Shown here: positions 6,978 through 15,059 of the stretch, piece after piece | Numbering within the stretch: position 1 is the first letter of the stretch | How the letters are laid out: each line of letters begins with the position of its first letter | NCBI GenBank assembly: GCA_036655915.1 | Contig: JAVVPE010000018.1 | Span: 1 to 29,186 of the forward strand | Source of the DNA: JAVWGW01 sp036655915 | GTDB taxonomy: Bacteria > Actinomycetota > Coriobacteriia > Coriobacteriales > Eggerthellaceae | Reading direction: 5' to 3' | Length of the DNA: 29,186 nucleotides | Position numbers and translations under genes: made by a program | The notes under the pieces: model-generated | The model's database searches: none | Seen by the model: the letters and a program-made list of their open reading frames with translations, nothing else | What the model was told of the DNA's origin: nothing

Positions 6978-8423
6978 GTGAACAAGCAGGTGGGCAAAAT
7001 GATATGCGCGGGGCTGCTGGCTTTGTGTTGCGCCTTGCCAGGTTTTGCCCTTGCTGCCCCCGACCCCGCGCCACCCATCAACGCATCCACCGCCGATGCA
7101 CCTGCCGCAGCAGAGGGTGACGTTGTCGCCATTAGCGCCACAGCGGATACTCCGGTGCCAGGAGGCGCCGAGGGCATTACGCTCGCGTCTGAAAATACGG
7201 CGGCGAAAATTGCCGATGCCCCCTTTGCTCTCGATGGCTTCTCGCGTGCCCAGGTGGGTTCTAACCGCGACATCGACGGGTCGTATAGCGGATATTGTTA
7301 CTATTCCGCCAATGCCGCAGGCAACCTTACGGTGGTGGCCACGCGCAACTATGCGGTGGTTTACGTGCCCCCAGCAGCGGCGGCTCAGGCGGGCTATCGC
7401 GTAGGCAATGCCAGCGACGAAGCGGCGCTGCAGCGCGCGCTTGTTGCTCTTGACGCGCCGGCAGCAAAGGGTTCGGCCCTGCTTTCCCCCAAGCTAACCT
7501 GGTATTTCACCAGCGATGCCAGCTACCAGGTGGGCAGCGTCATCTTCAGGTTTGACCAGGAAATAAAGGCGGGGCAGTTTTATGCGACCGTTATCGCTGC
7601 GGATGGATCAGATATTACGGTTGCCACAAACCCCGCTTACACCGAACTGACCCATGCCGATTTTGCGCAACTGGTACCCAGCGACGCCGTGGTGTTGGCA
7701 CCGCCCCCAACCGCGCTTTCCTCGCTGGTATCTTTTATCAGCACCATCGATTACAGCCCTTTGTGGGTCACGCTCAAAACTACGGGCACCGCTATCATAT
7801 TCATCTTCATTTTGGGGCTGGCGGCGGCGTATTTTAGCCTGCGCATCCCCCCGCGCGCGCAGGATGTGGTCGATTCGCTGTTCACCATTCCCATGGTGTT
7901 GCCGCCTACGGTCTGCGGTTTTTTGCTGCTTTTGGCCTTCGGCAGAAACACAGCGGTGGGGCAGTGGTTTATCGACATCGGCTTCCCGCTTATATTTAGT
8001 TGGCAGGCCACCGTTATTGCGGCGGTTGTGGTGGCGTTTCCGCTGATGTATCGCAGCGCACGGGGTGCTTTTGAAAACCTCGACCCTAACATGTTGGATG
8101 CGGCGCGCACGCTGGGCTGGTCAAATGCCAAAATATTCTTCACGCTGATGCTGCCTCTTTCCTGGAGTTCTATTGCGGCGGGCACGGTGCTTTCGTTTGC
8201 GCGCGCCTTGGGCGAATTTGGCGCCACGCTGTTTTTGGCGGGCAACTATCTGGGCATCACGCGCACCATACCCATTGCCATCTACTTTGAATGGATGAAC
8301 GGCAACACCGATGTGGCCATTTTTTGGACCATCATCATCATGCTGTTCAGCTTCGTCGTCATTTTGTTCATCAATCTGTGGGGTCGCCGCACCACGAAAT
8401 ACCGCAGGGGGGCAGGCCAATGA
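6978..8423 (+). CDS. modB: Molybdate ABC transporter permease ModB with an N-terminal exported domain
   Basis: The C-terminal 220 residues (about 262-470) are a ModB permease: several membrane helices, the IPMVLPPTVCGFLLL segment, and the cytoplasmic loop AARTLGWSNAKIFFTLMLP that docks ModC, followed by FARALGEFGAT. ModB is usually about 220-230 residues, but this protein is 481. It starts with a signal-peptide-like segment (residues 1-27) and an Ala/Pro linker. A soluble region of about 150 residues (85-235) follows, with no motif recognised, and should lie outside the membrane. The start is GTG 6978 after AAGGAAAAGGGG; the in-frame ATG at 6918 lies inside the terminator stem and is rejected. 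The stop overlaps the modC start as ATGA. Confidence 0.9.
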   Translation: MNKQVGKMICAGLLALCCALPGFALAAPDPAPPINASTADAPAAAEGDVVAISATADTPVPGGAEGITLASENTAAKIADAPFALDGFSRAQVGSNRDIDGSYSGYCYYSANAAGNLTVVATRNYAVVYVPPAAAAQAGYRVGNASDEAALQRALVALDAPAAKGSALLSPKLTWYFTSDASYQVGSVIFRFDQEIKAGQFYATVIAADGSDITVATNPAYTELTHADFAQLVPSDAVVLAPPPTALSSLVSFISTIDYSPLWVTLKTTGTAIIFIFILGLAAAYFSLRIPPRAQDVVDSLFTIPMVLPPTVCGFLLLLAFGRNTAVGQWFIDIGFPLIFSWQATVIAAVVVAFPLMYRSARGAFENLDPNMLDAARTLGWSNAKIFFTLMLPLSWSSIAAGTVLSFARALGEFGATLFLAGNYLGITRTIPIAIYFEWMNGNTDVAIFWTIIIMLFSFVVILFINLWGRRTTKYRRGAGQ

Positions 8424-9532
8424 GTTTGGATGTTGCCATCAAGAAAAAGTTCAAATCGTTCACGCTGGATGTCGCGTTTGAAGCGGGCAACGAAACGCTG
8501 GGCTTCCTGGGTGCGTCGGGCTGCGGAAAAAGTCTGACCATGCGCTGTATCGCAGGCATAGAAACGCCCGACGAAGGCCACATCATCGTAAACGACACCG
8601 TATTTTTTGATGCGGAAAAGCACATAGATCTTTCGCCCCAGCAGCGCAAAACGGCACTCCTTTTCCAAAACTACATGCTGTTTCCCAATTTAACCGTGGA
8701 ACAAAATGTGGCGGCAGGCATAGATAAGGCGGCCTCAAAAGCCCAGCGTGCCGAAATTGCGCGCGCGGAACTCAAGCGCTTTAGCCTCGAAGGTTTTGGC
8801 GGCCGGTATCCCGCGCAGCTTTCCGGTGGCCAGCAACAACGCGTGGCGCTTGCCCGCATGTTGGCCGCACGCCCTGGCATTCTCATGCTGGATGAACCGT
8901 TTTCGGCCTTGGATTCCCACTTAAAAAGCGTGCTGGAACAAAACCTGGTCAGCCTGTTTGAAGCCTTTGAGGGCACAATTCTTTACGTCAGCCACGATAT
9001 TGACGAAGCGCTGCGTTTTTGTGACCGTTTAGCGGTGGTCGAAGGCGGCCACATCATGGAACAGGGGTCGGCCGACGATTTAGTCAATCGTCCGCAAAGC
9101 GTGGCGGGCATCAAGCTTTCGGGATGCAAAAACGCTGTGCCCGCACACTACGTGAACGAACACCGGGTGCGCCTGCCCAAGTGGGGCATCGAAGTGGAAA
9201 CGGCGGCGTGTGTGCCGCGCGACGTGAAGTGCTTTGGCGTGCGCGCGTTTTATGTGCAGCGCACCGAAGAACCGGGCGAAAACGTCTTTCGCGTACGGGT
9301 TGATCGCACCAGCGATTCGCGCTTTGAGCGCACGGTGCTGCTGGCGTTTCTCGATCGTGCACCGGGTGCGCCCGATGCGGTCGATGAAGAGGAAGACGAA
9401 ATGAAATACCTGCACCAGCACATGTTTTGGCGGGTGAACAAGCGCGCCATCGCCCCAGAAAACCTTCCCCAAAAAGGCGATGAAATGCTCATCCACATCC
9501 CCAAAGACAACATCTATCTGGTAACAAAGTAA
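8420..9532 (+). CDS. modC: Molybdate ABC transporter ATP-binding protein ModC
   Basis: ModC hydrolyses ATP to drive molybdate import through ModB. The 370-residue protein has Walker A GASGCGKS at 31-38, a Q-loop at Gln83, signature LSGGQ at 134-138, Walker B ILMLDEP at 154-160 and the switch His in VSHD near 194. The region after about 235 should be a regulatory domain of the TOBE type; it contains an acidic stretch (DEEEDE) and ends IPKDNIYLVTK. The ATG at 8420 overlaps the modB stop (ATGA), so the two are translationally coupled. An upstream extension of the frame to 8291 lies within modB and is not used. Confidence 0.93.
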   Translation: MSLDVAIKKKFKSFTLDVAFEAGNETLGFLGASGCGKSLTMRCIAGIETPDEGHIIVNDTVFFDAEKHIDLSPQQRKTALLFQNYMLFPNLTVEQNVAAGIDKAASKAQRAEIARAELKRFSLEGFGGRYPAQLSGGQQQRVALARMLAARPGILMLDEPFSALDSHLKSVLEQNLVSLFEAFEGTILYVSHDIDEALRFCDRLAVVEGGHIMEQGSADDLVNRPQSVAGIKLSGCKNAVPAHYVNEHRVRLPKWGIEVETAACVPRDVKCFGVRAFYVQRTEEPGENVFRVRVDRTSDSRFERTVLLAFLDRAPGAPDAVDEEEDEMKYLHQHMFWRVNKRAIAPENLPQKGDEMLIHIPKDNIYLVTK

Positions 9533-9592
9533 GCTGCTTTAGCACCCCAACGGCTGCCTTTGTGTAATCGGGGGGTGCAAAAGGCGCAGCTT
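9531..9592 (+). other. Long bulged hairpin between modC and moaA
   Basis: AAGCTGC (9531-9537, starting in the modC stop) pairs with GCAGCTT (9586-9592), TTT (9538-9540) with AAA (9580-9582), and GCACCCC (9542-9548) with GGGGTGC (9572-9578), with a GGC bulge and a 23-base loop. No T tract follows. It may end modC transcripts, or be part of a leader for moaA. Molybdenum-cofactor riboswitches occur in front of moaA in other bacteria, but this element is shorter than that class and its core was not recognised. Confidence 0.5.
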
Positions 9593-9596
9593 CCTC

Positions 9597-9617
9597 TATA
9601 CTATTCTCAATTGAGAA
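9597..9617 (+). promoter_or_regulatory. Minus-10 box followed by a perfect 14-bp palindrome before moaA
   Basis: TATACT (9597-9602) resembles a -10 box, without a good -35. One base later the perfect palindrome TTCTCAATTGAGAA (9604-9617) covers the likely transcription start and overlaps the moaA ribosome site GAGAAGGG. A regulator bound here could block initiation; alternatively, the dyad could hide the ribosome site in the mRNA. Confidence 0.5.
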
Positions 9618-9627
9618 GGGATAGGAC

Positions 9628-10629
9628 ATGAAGGATTCTCACGGCCGCACTATCGATTACTTGCGCATCTCGCTTACCGACCGCTGCAATTTACGCTGCA
9701 TTTACTGCATGCCTGAAGAAGGCGTTGACCAACTTGCGCACAAAGATATTTTGCGCATCGAAGAAATTGAGAGAGCCGTGCGTGTGGCGGCAAGCATGGG
9801 CATCACGCGCATTCGCCTGACGGGCGGCGAGCCCCTGGTGCGCAAAGGCGTCGTTGATCTGGTGCGCAACATCGCACAAACGCCGGGCATACAAGATGTT
9901 TCCCTTACTACAAACGGTATTTTGTTGCCGAAGATGGCGGCAGATTTGAAGGCGGCGGGTCTTACCCGCGTCAACATTTCCTTGGATACGCTGGATGCGG
10001 CGCAGTTTGCCTTTATAACGCGCCGGGGCAAGCTGGAAGATACGCTGGCGGGCATAGATGCGGCTCTTGCCGTGGGCTTTAAGCCGGTGAAAATCAATGC
10101 GGTGGCGGTGCGCAGCCTCAAGCAAGATTACCTGGCGTTTGCCAAGCTTTCGCTGGATCGCCCACTGCATGTGCGCTTCATCGAATACATGCCGGTGGGC
10201 GAAAGCTCGGGTGCCGATGGCTGCGGGTGGGGCCCGCAAGATGTGGTGCCCACCGAAGAATTGATCGACACCATCGACGCTGCCGCCCGCGCCGCCGGGC
10301 TCGGCCCGCTCGTTCCTGCCGACAAGAGTCGCCCCATAGGGGGTGGGCCGGCGCGCTATTATCAATTTGAGGGTGCCCAAGGAACCGTGGGCTTCATCAG
10401 CCCGCTTTCCCGTCATTTTTGTGCGGAATGCAATCGCCTGCGCCTGACGGCGGATGGGGATATACGCCCTTGCCTGTTTTCGGATGATGAATTCGACCTT
10501 AAAGAAGCGCTGCGCGAGGGCAGCGACGAACAGGTGCGCGCGGTGATGTTGCAGGCTCTGGGCGCCAAACCCGATGAACACCACGACAAAGTGGGCACAC
10601 AACGCGGCATGTCCCAAATCGGCGGATAG
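9628..10629 (+). CDS. moaA: GTP 3',8-cyclase MoaA (radical SAM)
   Basis: MoaA performs the first step of molybdenum cofactor synthesis, turning GTP into 3',8-cyclo-GTP. The 333 residues carry the radical SAM cluster motif CNLRCIYC near 20-27, a GGEP-containing segment RLTGGEPLVRKG near 64-75 and the second cluster region HFCAECNRLRLT with a later Cys in IRPCLFS. The C-terminus ends in the conserved RGMSQIGG, including the terminal Gly-Gly needed for activity. GAGAAGGG precedes the ATG. moaC follows directly, so the first two enzymes of the pathway are paired. Confidence 0.97.
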   Translation: MKDSHGRTIDYLRISLTDRCNLRCIYCMPEEGVDQLAHKDILRIEEIERAVRVAASMGITRIRLTGGEPLVRKGVVDLVRNIAQTPGIQDVSLTTNGILLPKMAADLKAAGLTRVNISLDTLDAAQFAFITRRGKLEDTLAGIDAALAVGFKPVKINAVAVRSLKQDYLAFAKLSLDRPLHVRFIEYMPVGESSGADGCGWGPQDVVPTEELIDTIDAAARAAGLGPLVPADKSRPIGGGPARYYQFEGAQGTVGFISPLSRHFCAECNRLRLTADGDIRPCLFSDDEFDLKEALREGSDEQVRAVMLQALGAKPDEHHDKVGTQRGMSQIGG

Positions 10630-10691
10630 CGCGCGGATGTGCCACGCGCAACAGCTTGATACGAAGAAACGTAAACATGAAAGGAACTATT

Positions 10692-11189
10692 GTGGCTGAT
10701 CAGCTAACCCATATCGACGAAAAAGGCGACGTGCGCATGGTGGATGTGGGGGCAAAGCCCGAAACCGAGCGCGTGGCTGTGGCGGAAGGCTTTATCGCCA
10801 TGCACCCTGAAACGCTTGCGATGATCACCGAGGGCACGGCGGCCAAAGGCGACGTGCTTGCTTGTGCGCGCGTGGCCGGCGTGATGGGTGCCAAACAAAC
10901 CTCAGCGCTTATCCCCATGTGTCACCCGCTTAACATCACAAAGGCGAAAGTTGAACTGACCCCCGTGGCCGCAGGGGTGCGCGCAGATGGCAAAGTGGGC
11001 ATACACGTGAGCACAACCTGCGGCGTCACCGGCAAAACGGGCATCGAAATGGAGGCGCTTACGGCCGCCAGCGTGGCCTGCCTAACCATTTACGATATGT
11101 GCAAGGCCATAGACCGCGGCATGGAAATAGCTGAAGTGCGCCTGCTGAAGAAGGATGGCGGCAAATCGGGTTTGTGGCAGCGCGCCTAA
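10692..11189 (+). CDS. moaC: Cyclic pyranopterin monophosphate synthase MoaC
   Basis: MoaC converts the MoaA product to cyclic pyranopterin monophosphate. The product has 165 residues with the family landmarks THIDEKGDVRMVDVG at the start, TSALIPMCHPLNITKAKVEL near 74-93, and GKTGIEMEALTAASVACLTIYDMCKA near 120-145. The start is taken at GTG 10692 because AAAGGA sits 6-7 bases before it and the protein then begins as in the family. An in-frame ATG at 10677 would add five residues but has no ribosome site. The gene follows moaA by 62 bases. No moaB/mog, moaD, moaE, moeA or mobA gene lies in this window. Confidence 0.95.
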   Translation: MADQLTHIDEKGDVRMVDVGAKPETERVAVAEGFIAMHPETLAMITEGTAAKGDVLACARVAGVMGAKQTSALIPMCHPLNITKAKVELTPVAAGVRADGKVGIHVSTTCGVTGKTGIEMEALTAASVACLTIYDMCKAIDRGMEIAEVRLLKKDGGKSGLWQRA

Positions 11190-11203
11190 AAAGGGGACCC
11201 AAG

Positions 11204-12052
11204 GTGGCCGAAAGAAAAAATGCGTTACTGCTGTTTAGCAAGGTGCCGCTTCCCGGTTTGGTGAAAACGCGCCTGACACCGTTGAAAGATGGCACGCTTT
11301 CGCCCGAAGCGGCAGCTGGGCTGTACCACTGCATGTTTTTCGATGTGGTGGAAATCTGCTGTGATGCCCTGGCCGATTTGGAGGCTGCACAAGCACCCAC
11401 AGGTGCCCCGCACGAAACATACGACATCTTCATCGCCACTACGCCGGCAAAAAACGTGGCTGTCATGCAGAAGTTGTTCGACGATTCCGGGGTATGGCCG
11501 CGGCCACTGCACTTCATCTGCGACACGGGGGCCAGCTTCGACGAACACTACAACGATGCCTTTGAACAGGTATTTTCCCAGGGATACGACACTATTTTAT
11601 CCTTGGGAGGCGACATGCCCACGCTTCCCAAGGCGGTGCTTATCGAAGGCTTCCAGCAGTTACAGCGTTTGGCAACTTTGCCGGGCGGCGGCTGCGTGCT
11701 TGCCCCCGACCAGGAAATGGGCGTTTCTCTTGTGGGCTGGGTGCGCGGCACACACATCAGCCACACGGGGGTTTTCTACAACAGCGAAGGCCTGACCGTT
11801 TTGCCCGCCTACATTGCTCAGGCGCGCGCCAATGACGTGCGCGTGGTGGGCCTGCCTGCCGTGGTCGATGTGGATACGATGGCTGATCTTAACCACAACA
11901 TCACGCTTATGCAAGCTCTTGCCTACTGTGCGCAGTTCCAGGATGTGTCGCTGCCGTGGCGCACCATCGATGCGCTGCGCCAGATGGGCTTTGGCGAAGT
12001 GCGCGTGCCACCCAACGAACTGCGCGATTCCCGCGAAGGGATCGATGTCTGA
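11204..12052 (+). CDS. TIGR04282/DUF2064 family glycosyl- or nucleotidyltransferase-like protein
   Basis: The 282-residue protein has the GT-A/nucleotidyltransferase-like fold of the TIGR04282 (DUF2064) family. The N-terminal LLLFSKVPLPGLVKTRLTP (about 8-26) is the nucleotide-binding loop, and ILSLGGDMPTLPK (about 133-145) holds the metal-binding Asp. VLAPDQEMGVSLVGW (about 166-180) is the characteristic DxxGG-like region. The substrate is unknown. Similar folds are used by MobA, MocA and CofC, so its place 14 bases after moaC suggests a possible link to cofactor maturation, but family members also occur with unrelated glycosyltransferases. The start is GTG 11204 after AAGGGG; an in-frame GTG at 11174 overlaps moaC and is less likely. 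Confidence 0.78.
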   Translation: MAERKNALLLFSKVPLPGLVKTRLTPLKDGTLSPEAAAGLYHCMFFDVVEICCDALADLEAAQAPTGAPHETYDIFIATTPAKNVAVMQKLFDDSGVWPRPLHFICDTGASFDEHYNDAFEQVFSQGYDTILSLGGDMPTLPKAVLIEGFQQLQRLATLPGGGCVLAPDQEMGVSLVGWVRGTHISHTGVFYNSEGLTVLPAYIAQARANDVRVVGLPAVVDVDTMADLNHNITLMQALAYCAQFQDVSLPWRTIDALRQMGFGEVRVPPNELRDSREGIDV

Positions 12053-12224
12053 TCAACACCCCGGCAACACCTTGACAGCCACTTTACGCGCCACCCGGCC
12101 AGCGCCCCGCCGCGTAATCCGGCCAGCAATTCAGCCCGCCTGTGAAATTCGCGCACAAATTCCACGGATATTTTTCGGGTGTGATAAAATCAGTGGCGGT
12201 TTATATAACGCGAAAGGGAGAAAC

Positions 12225-12983
12225 ATGTCAGGACACTCAAAATGGGCAACAACCAAGCATCGTAAGGCAGCACAGGACGCAAAGCGCTCATCTTTGTTCT
12301 CGAAGCTTTCGCGCAATATTACCGTTGCGGCCAAAGAAGGCGGCGACCCCAGCCCCGAAAACAATGCTTCTCTGGCTGCGGCTATCGAAAAAGCCAAGGG
12401 TTATTCCCTTCCTAAAGATAAGATTAAAACTGCTATTGACAAGGCATTTGGCAGCGGCAAAGATGCTGCCCATTACGAAACCGTCATCTATGAAGGCTAC
12501 GGACCGGCCGGCGTCGCGGTGTATTGCGAAGCGCTTACCGACAATCGCAATCGTACTGCCGCCGCCGTGCGTGCCGCCTTTTCCCATTCGGGGGGCAACC
12601 TGGGCACATCGGGTTCGGTTGCTTTTCAGTTTGAACGCAAGGGTCAGATCATGCTAGAAAAAGAAGTCTGCCCCGATGAAGATGAATTCATGATGGCCGT
12701 AGCCGAAGCGGGCGGCGCCGATTACGAAGATGCCTTAGATGAATGGATCGTCTACACGGCTCCCAGCGATTTGATGGCCGTCAAACGCGCGCTCGACGCT
12801 GCGGGCATTGCTACAAAGGGTGCTGAAATGATCATGGTGCCTACCACGCTTGCGCAGGTGTCAGTTTCTGATGCCAAAAAGGTTATGCGCCTTGTGGACA
12901 AGCTGGATGAACTGGAAGATTTGCAAAACGTCTATCATGCCATGGATCTTACGGAAGAAATAGTTGCAGCTCTTGATGAATAG
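12225..12983 (+). CDS. yebC: YebC/TACO1 family protein
   Basis: YebC-family proteins were long annotated as transcription regulators; recent work in the family points to a role in translation of difficult sequences such as polyproline. The 252 residues start with the signature MSGHSKWATTKHRKAAQDAKR and contain NASLAAAIEKAKGYSLPKD, the conserved YEGYGPAGVA and the GGNLGTSGSVAFQF segment. The start ATG 12225 follows AAAGGGAG; the frame is open far upstream inside the previous gene, but that portion is not coding in this frame. The family typically sits beside ruvC-ruvA-ruvB. Here an EAL gene has been placed between them. Confidence 0.96.
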   Translation: MSGHSKWATTKHRKAAQDAKRSSLFSKLSRNITVAAKEGGDPSPENNASLAAAIEKAKGYSLPKDKIKTAIDKAFGSGKDAAHYETVIYEGYGPAGVAVYCEALTDNRNRTAAAVRAAFSHSGGNLGTSGSVAFQFERKGQIMLEKEVCPDEDEFMMAVAEAGGADYEDALDEWIVYTAPSDLMAVKRALDAAGIATKGAEMIMVPTTLAQVSVSDAKKVMRLVDKLDELEDLQNVYHAMDLTEEIVAALDE

Positions 12984-13025
12984 CACTTTCACTAAGTCGT
13001 AAGGGGCGCATAAGGAGGCGAAGGG

Positions 13026-14987
13026 GTGGACAAGAAAAGATCCAGCAGGATTCTTCTTGTTGCGTTTTGCGTAATTATTGCCTTCGCCCTTACCGGCTTG
13101 TGGGTGTATTACATCACGCTGGAAAAAGACCTTGAAGCTCAGGCGCACACCGCTGTCGAACAAATAAAAGACCAGCAAAGTTTCGCCTTCAAGCAGGGGG
13201 TCGATGCTTCCCTGCGCGGCGCGTACCCCGCCAATCTTGACGCGCTGTTGCTGCCTTCCTATGGCGGCAAAGGCTATGCCCTGGTTGTGGATGGGCGGGG
13301 CGTCGTTGTGGCAAAAACCGACAACGTACACAAGGTGGCATCGGGCGACAACCTTCTGGACCGTTGGGCATCGAGCAAGGTAAGCTTTTCTTCCCAGCAC
13401 GATACTGCTGCGATTGTCAACGATGTACGGCAAGGGGTGGCGGGACAAAGTATTCTCACTTCTGAGGGCGTCGATTATCTCACGCACTATGGGCCGGTGG
13501 GCGTCAACGATTGGAGCGTTTTCATCGTTGTTGAAAAGGATACCGTCTTGCAAAGCGCTGGCGGCATCACCAACAGAGCGGGTCTGCTTTTAACGCTGGT
13601 CGTAGTGAGTTTTGCGCTGGTGATCCTCTATCTTTTACACCTGCAAACGAAATCGGAGGCGCGCGATAAAGAACACATTGCCGAACTTGAGCGCATTGCC
13701 TACGTGGATGAGCTAACGGGGGAGCGTAATTACGCCAAGTTCAAAATTGATGCGCGGGAAATGCTGAACAATAGTCCCGATCAAGCTTTCACCATTGTTA
13801 AAATCGACATCGAAAACTTCAAAATTATCAATCAGGTGTACGGCCACGACAAAGGCAATTTTGTGTTGCAGTCATTTGCGCGCGCCTTACGCGAGGTGCT
13901 TACGCCTTGGGAAGGGATTTTTGCCCGGGTGGCCAATGATGATTTTGTTATGCTGCACCCCGCACACGGCATGAAAAAAGAAATCGCCCAGCACAAACTG
14001 GCGCTCAAAATTTTCTTTGACCAGCTAGGCAGTGATTTCAATTACGTCGTTAAATTCAAGGCGGGGCAGTATGACATTGCTGCGCCGCGCAAGGGCGTGG
14101 CGGATATAAACGAATATTATGAGCTCGCAAACTTTGCGCACCGTGAAGCCAAGCGCGATCCGCTCACCGAAGTTGTGTTCTATCACGAAAATATGTCGAA
14201 GGCGGCTTTGGCGAAAAAGGATATCGAAAACAGGATGCAGCAGGCGCTAGAGGCGGATGAATTTGTTGTGTATCTGCAACCGAAATACGCGCTTGACGGC
14301 GAAGCAATGAGCGGTGCTGAAGCCTTGGTGCGTTGGCAGGTTTCTGAAACCGAGCTTTTACCCCCCGCTGAATTTATCGGGCTTTTTGAAGAAAACGGCT
14401 TCATTATCAACTTGGATAAATACGTGTTGGGCTGCGCTTGCAAAACTATTAAAGAGTGGCTTGATCAGGGGATAGCACCGGTTCCTGTGTCGGTTAACTT
14501 CTCGCGCCTTCACTTGGATAATACCAAGTTTGTCGATGAATTGTGCGTGCTGGTCGATAGCTATGGCATAGCGCGCAAGCTTATTGAAATCGAAATTACC
14601 GAAAGCGCCATCTTTGAGCATCTTGAAGTATTCAAAACGGTGCTGGCGCAGCTGCACCACGCGGGCTTTACGCTTTCCATGGATGATTTTGGCAGCGGAT
14701 ATTCTTCGCTGGGATTGCTTAAAGATTTGCCGGTGGATGTTATTAAAATCGACCGCAGTTTTTTTGTGACGCAGAAAAGCGATGCGCGCACGAAGACGGT
14801 TATTGCCATGGTGCTGCACATGGCCGAAGCGCTGTCCATCCAAACGGTGGCCGAAGGCGTGGAAGAACAAGAACAGGTTGATCTTCTGCGCGAATTTGGC
14901 TGCGACCATGTGCAAGGCTTTTTCTACGCCCGTCCGATGCCCCTAGAAGAATTTACCCGTCTACTTGTGCAGGAATGCGGGAAGTAA
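13026..14987 (+). CDS. Membrane EAL phosphodiesterase with degenerate GGDEF domain
   Basis: This is predicted to degrade cyclic di-GMP in response to an outside signal. Helices at about residues 8-30 and 186-205 flank an exported sensor region of about 155 residues that looks like a Cache domain. The GGDEF domain (about 225-375) has ANDDF at 303-307 in place of GGDEF, so it should not make c-di-GMP but may bind GTP and regulate. The EAL domain (about 400-650) is intact: EALVRW at 432-437, Asn491, ITES near 524-527, DDFG at 553-556, Lys574 and AEGVE at 609-613. GTG 13026 is preceded by AAGGAGGCGAAGG. It lies 42 bases after yebC in the same direction. Confidence 0.93.
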   Translation: MDKKRSSRILLVAFCVIIAFALTGLWVYYITLEKDLEAQAHTAVEQIKDQQSFAFKQGVDASLRGAYPANLDALLLPSYGGKGYALVVDGRGVVVAKTDNVHKVASGDNLLDRWASSKVSFSSQHDTAAIVNDVRQGVAGQSILTSEGVDYLTHYGPVGVNDWSVFIVVEKDTVLQSAGGITNRAGLLLTLVVVSFALVILYLLHLQTKSEARDKEHIAELERIAYVDELTGERNYAKFKIDAREMLNNSPDQAFTIVKIDIENFKIINQVYGHDKGNFVLQSFARALREVLTPWEGIFARVANDDFVMLHPAHGMKKEIAQHKLALKIFFDQLGSDFNYVVKFKAGQYDIAAPRKGVADINEYYELANFAHREAKRDPLTEVVFYHENMSKAALAKKDIENRMQQALEADEFVVYLQPKYALDGEAMSGAEALVRWQVSETELLPPAEFIGLFEENGFIINLDKYVLGCACKTIKEWLDQGIAPVPVSVNFSRLHLDNTKFVDELCVLVDSYGIARKLIEIEITESAIFEHLEVFKTVLAQLHHAGFTLSMDDFGSGYSSLGLLKDLPVDVIKIDRSFFVTQKSDARTKTVIAMVLHMAEALSIQTVAEGVEEQEQVDLLREFGCDHVQGFFYARPMPLEEFTRLLVQECGK

Positions 14988-15027
14988 TTGCGCGCCCACC
15001 ACAACCACCTTTCTTGTGCTATCATAA

Positions 15028-15041
15028 CGAACAAGTGTTTG
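15028..15041 (+). promoter_or_regulatory. LexA-type (SOS) box before ruvC
   Basis: CGAACAAGTGTTTG matches the Gram-positive SOS box CGAACRNRYGTTYC at 13 of 14 positions. It sits 18 bases before the ruvC GTG and just after a -10-like TATCAT (15020-15025), so a bound repressor would cover the start of transcription. ruvAB is SOS-controlled in several bacteria, so the location makes sense. No -35 box was recognised. Confidence 0.72.
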
Positions 15042-15059
15042 TGATAACGAAGGAATGAT

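Noticed and set aside
9691..10617. 308-codon open frame on the - strand inside moaA
   Set aside because: moaA motifs are complete on the + strand; the antisense product is His/Arg-rich with no domain.
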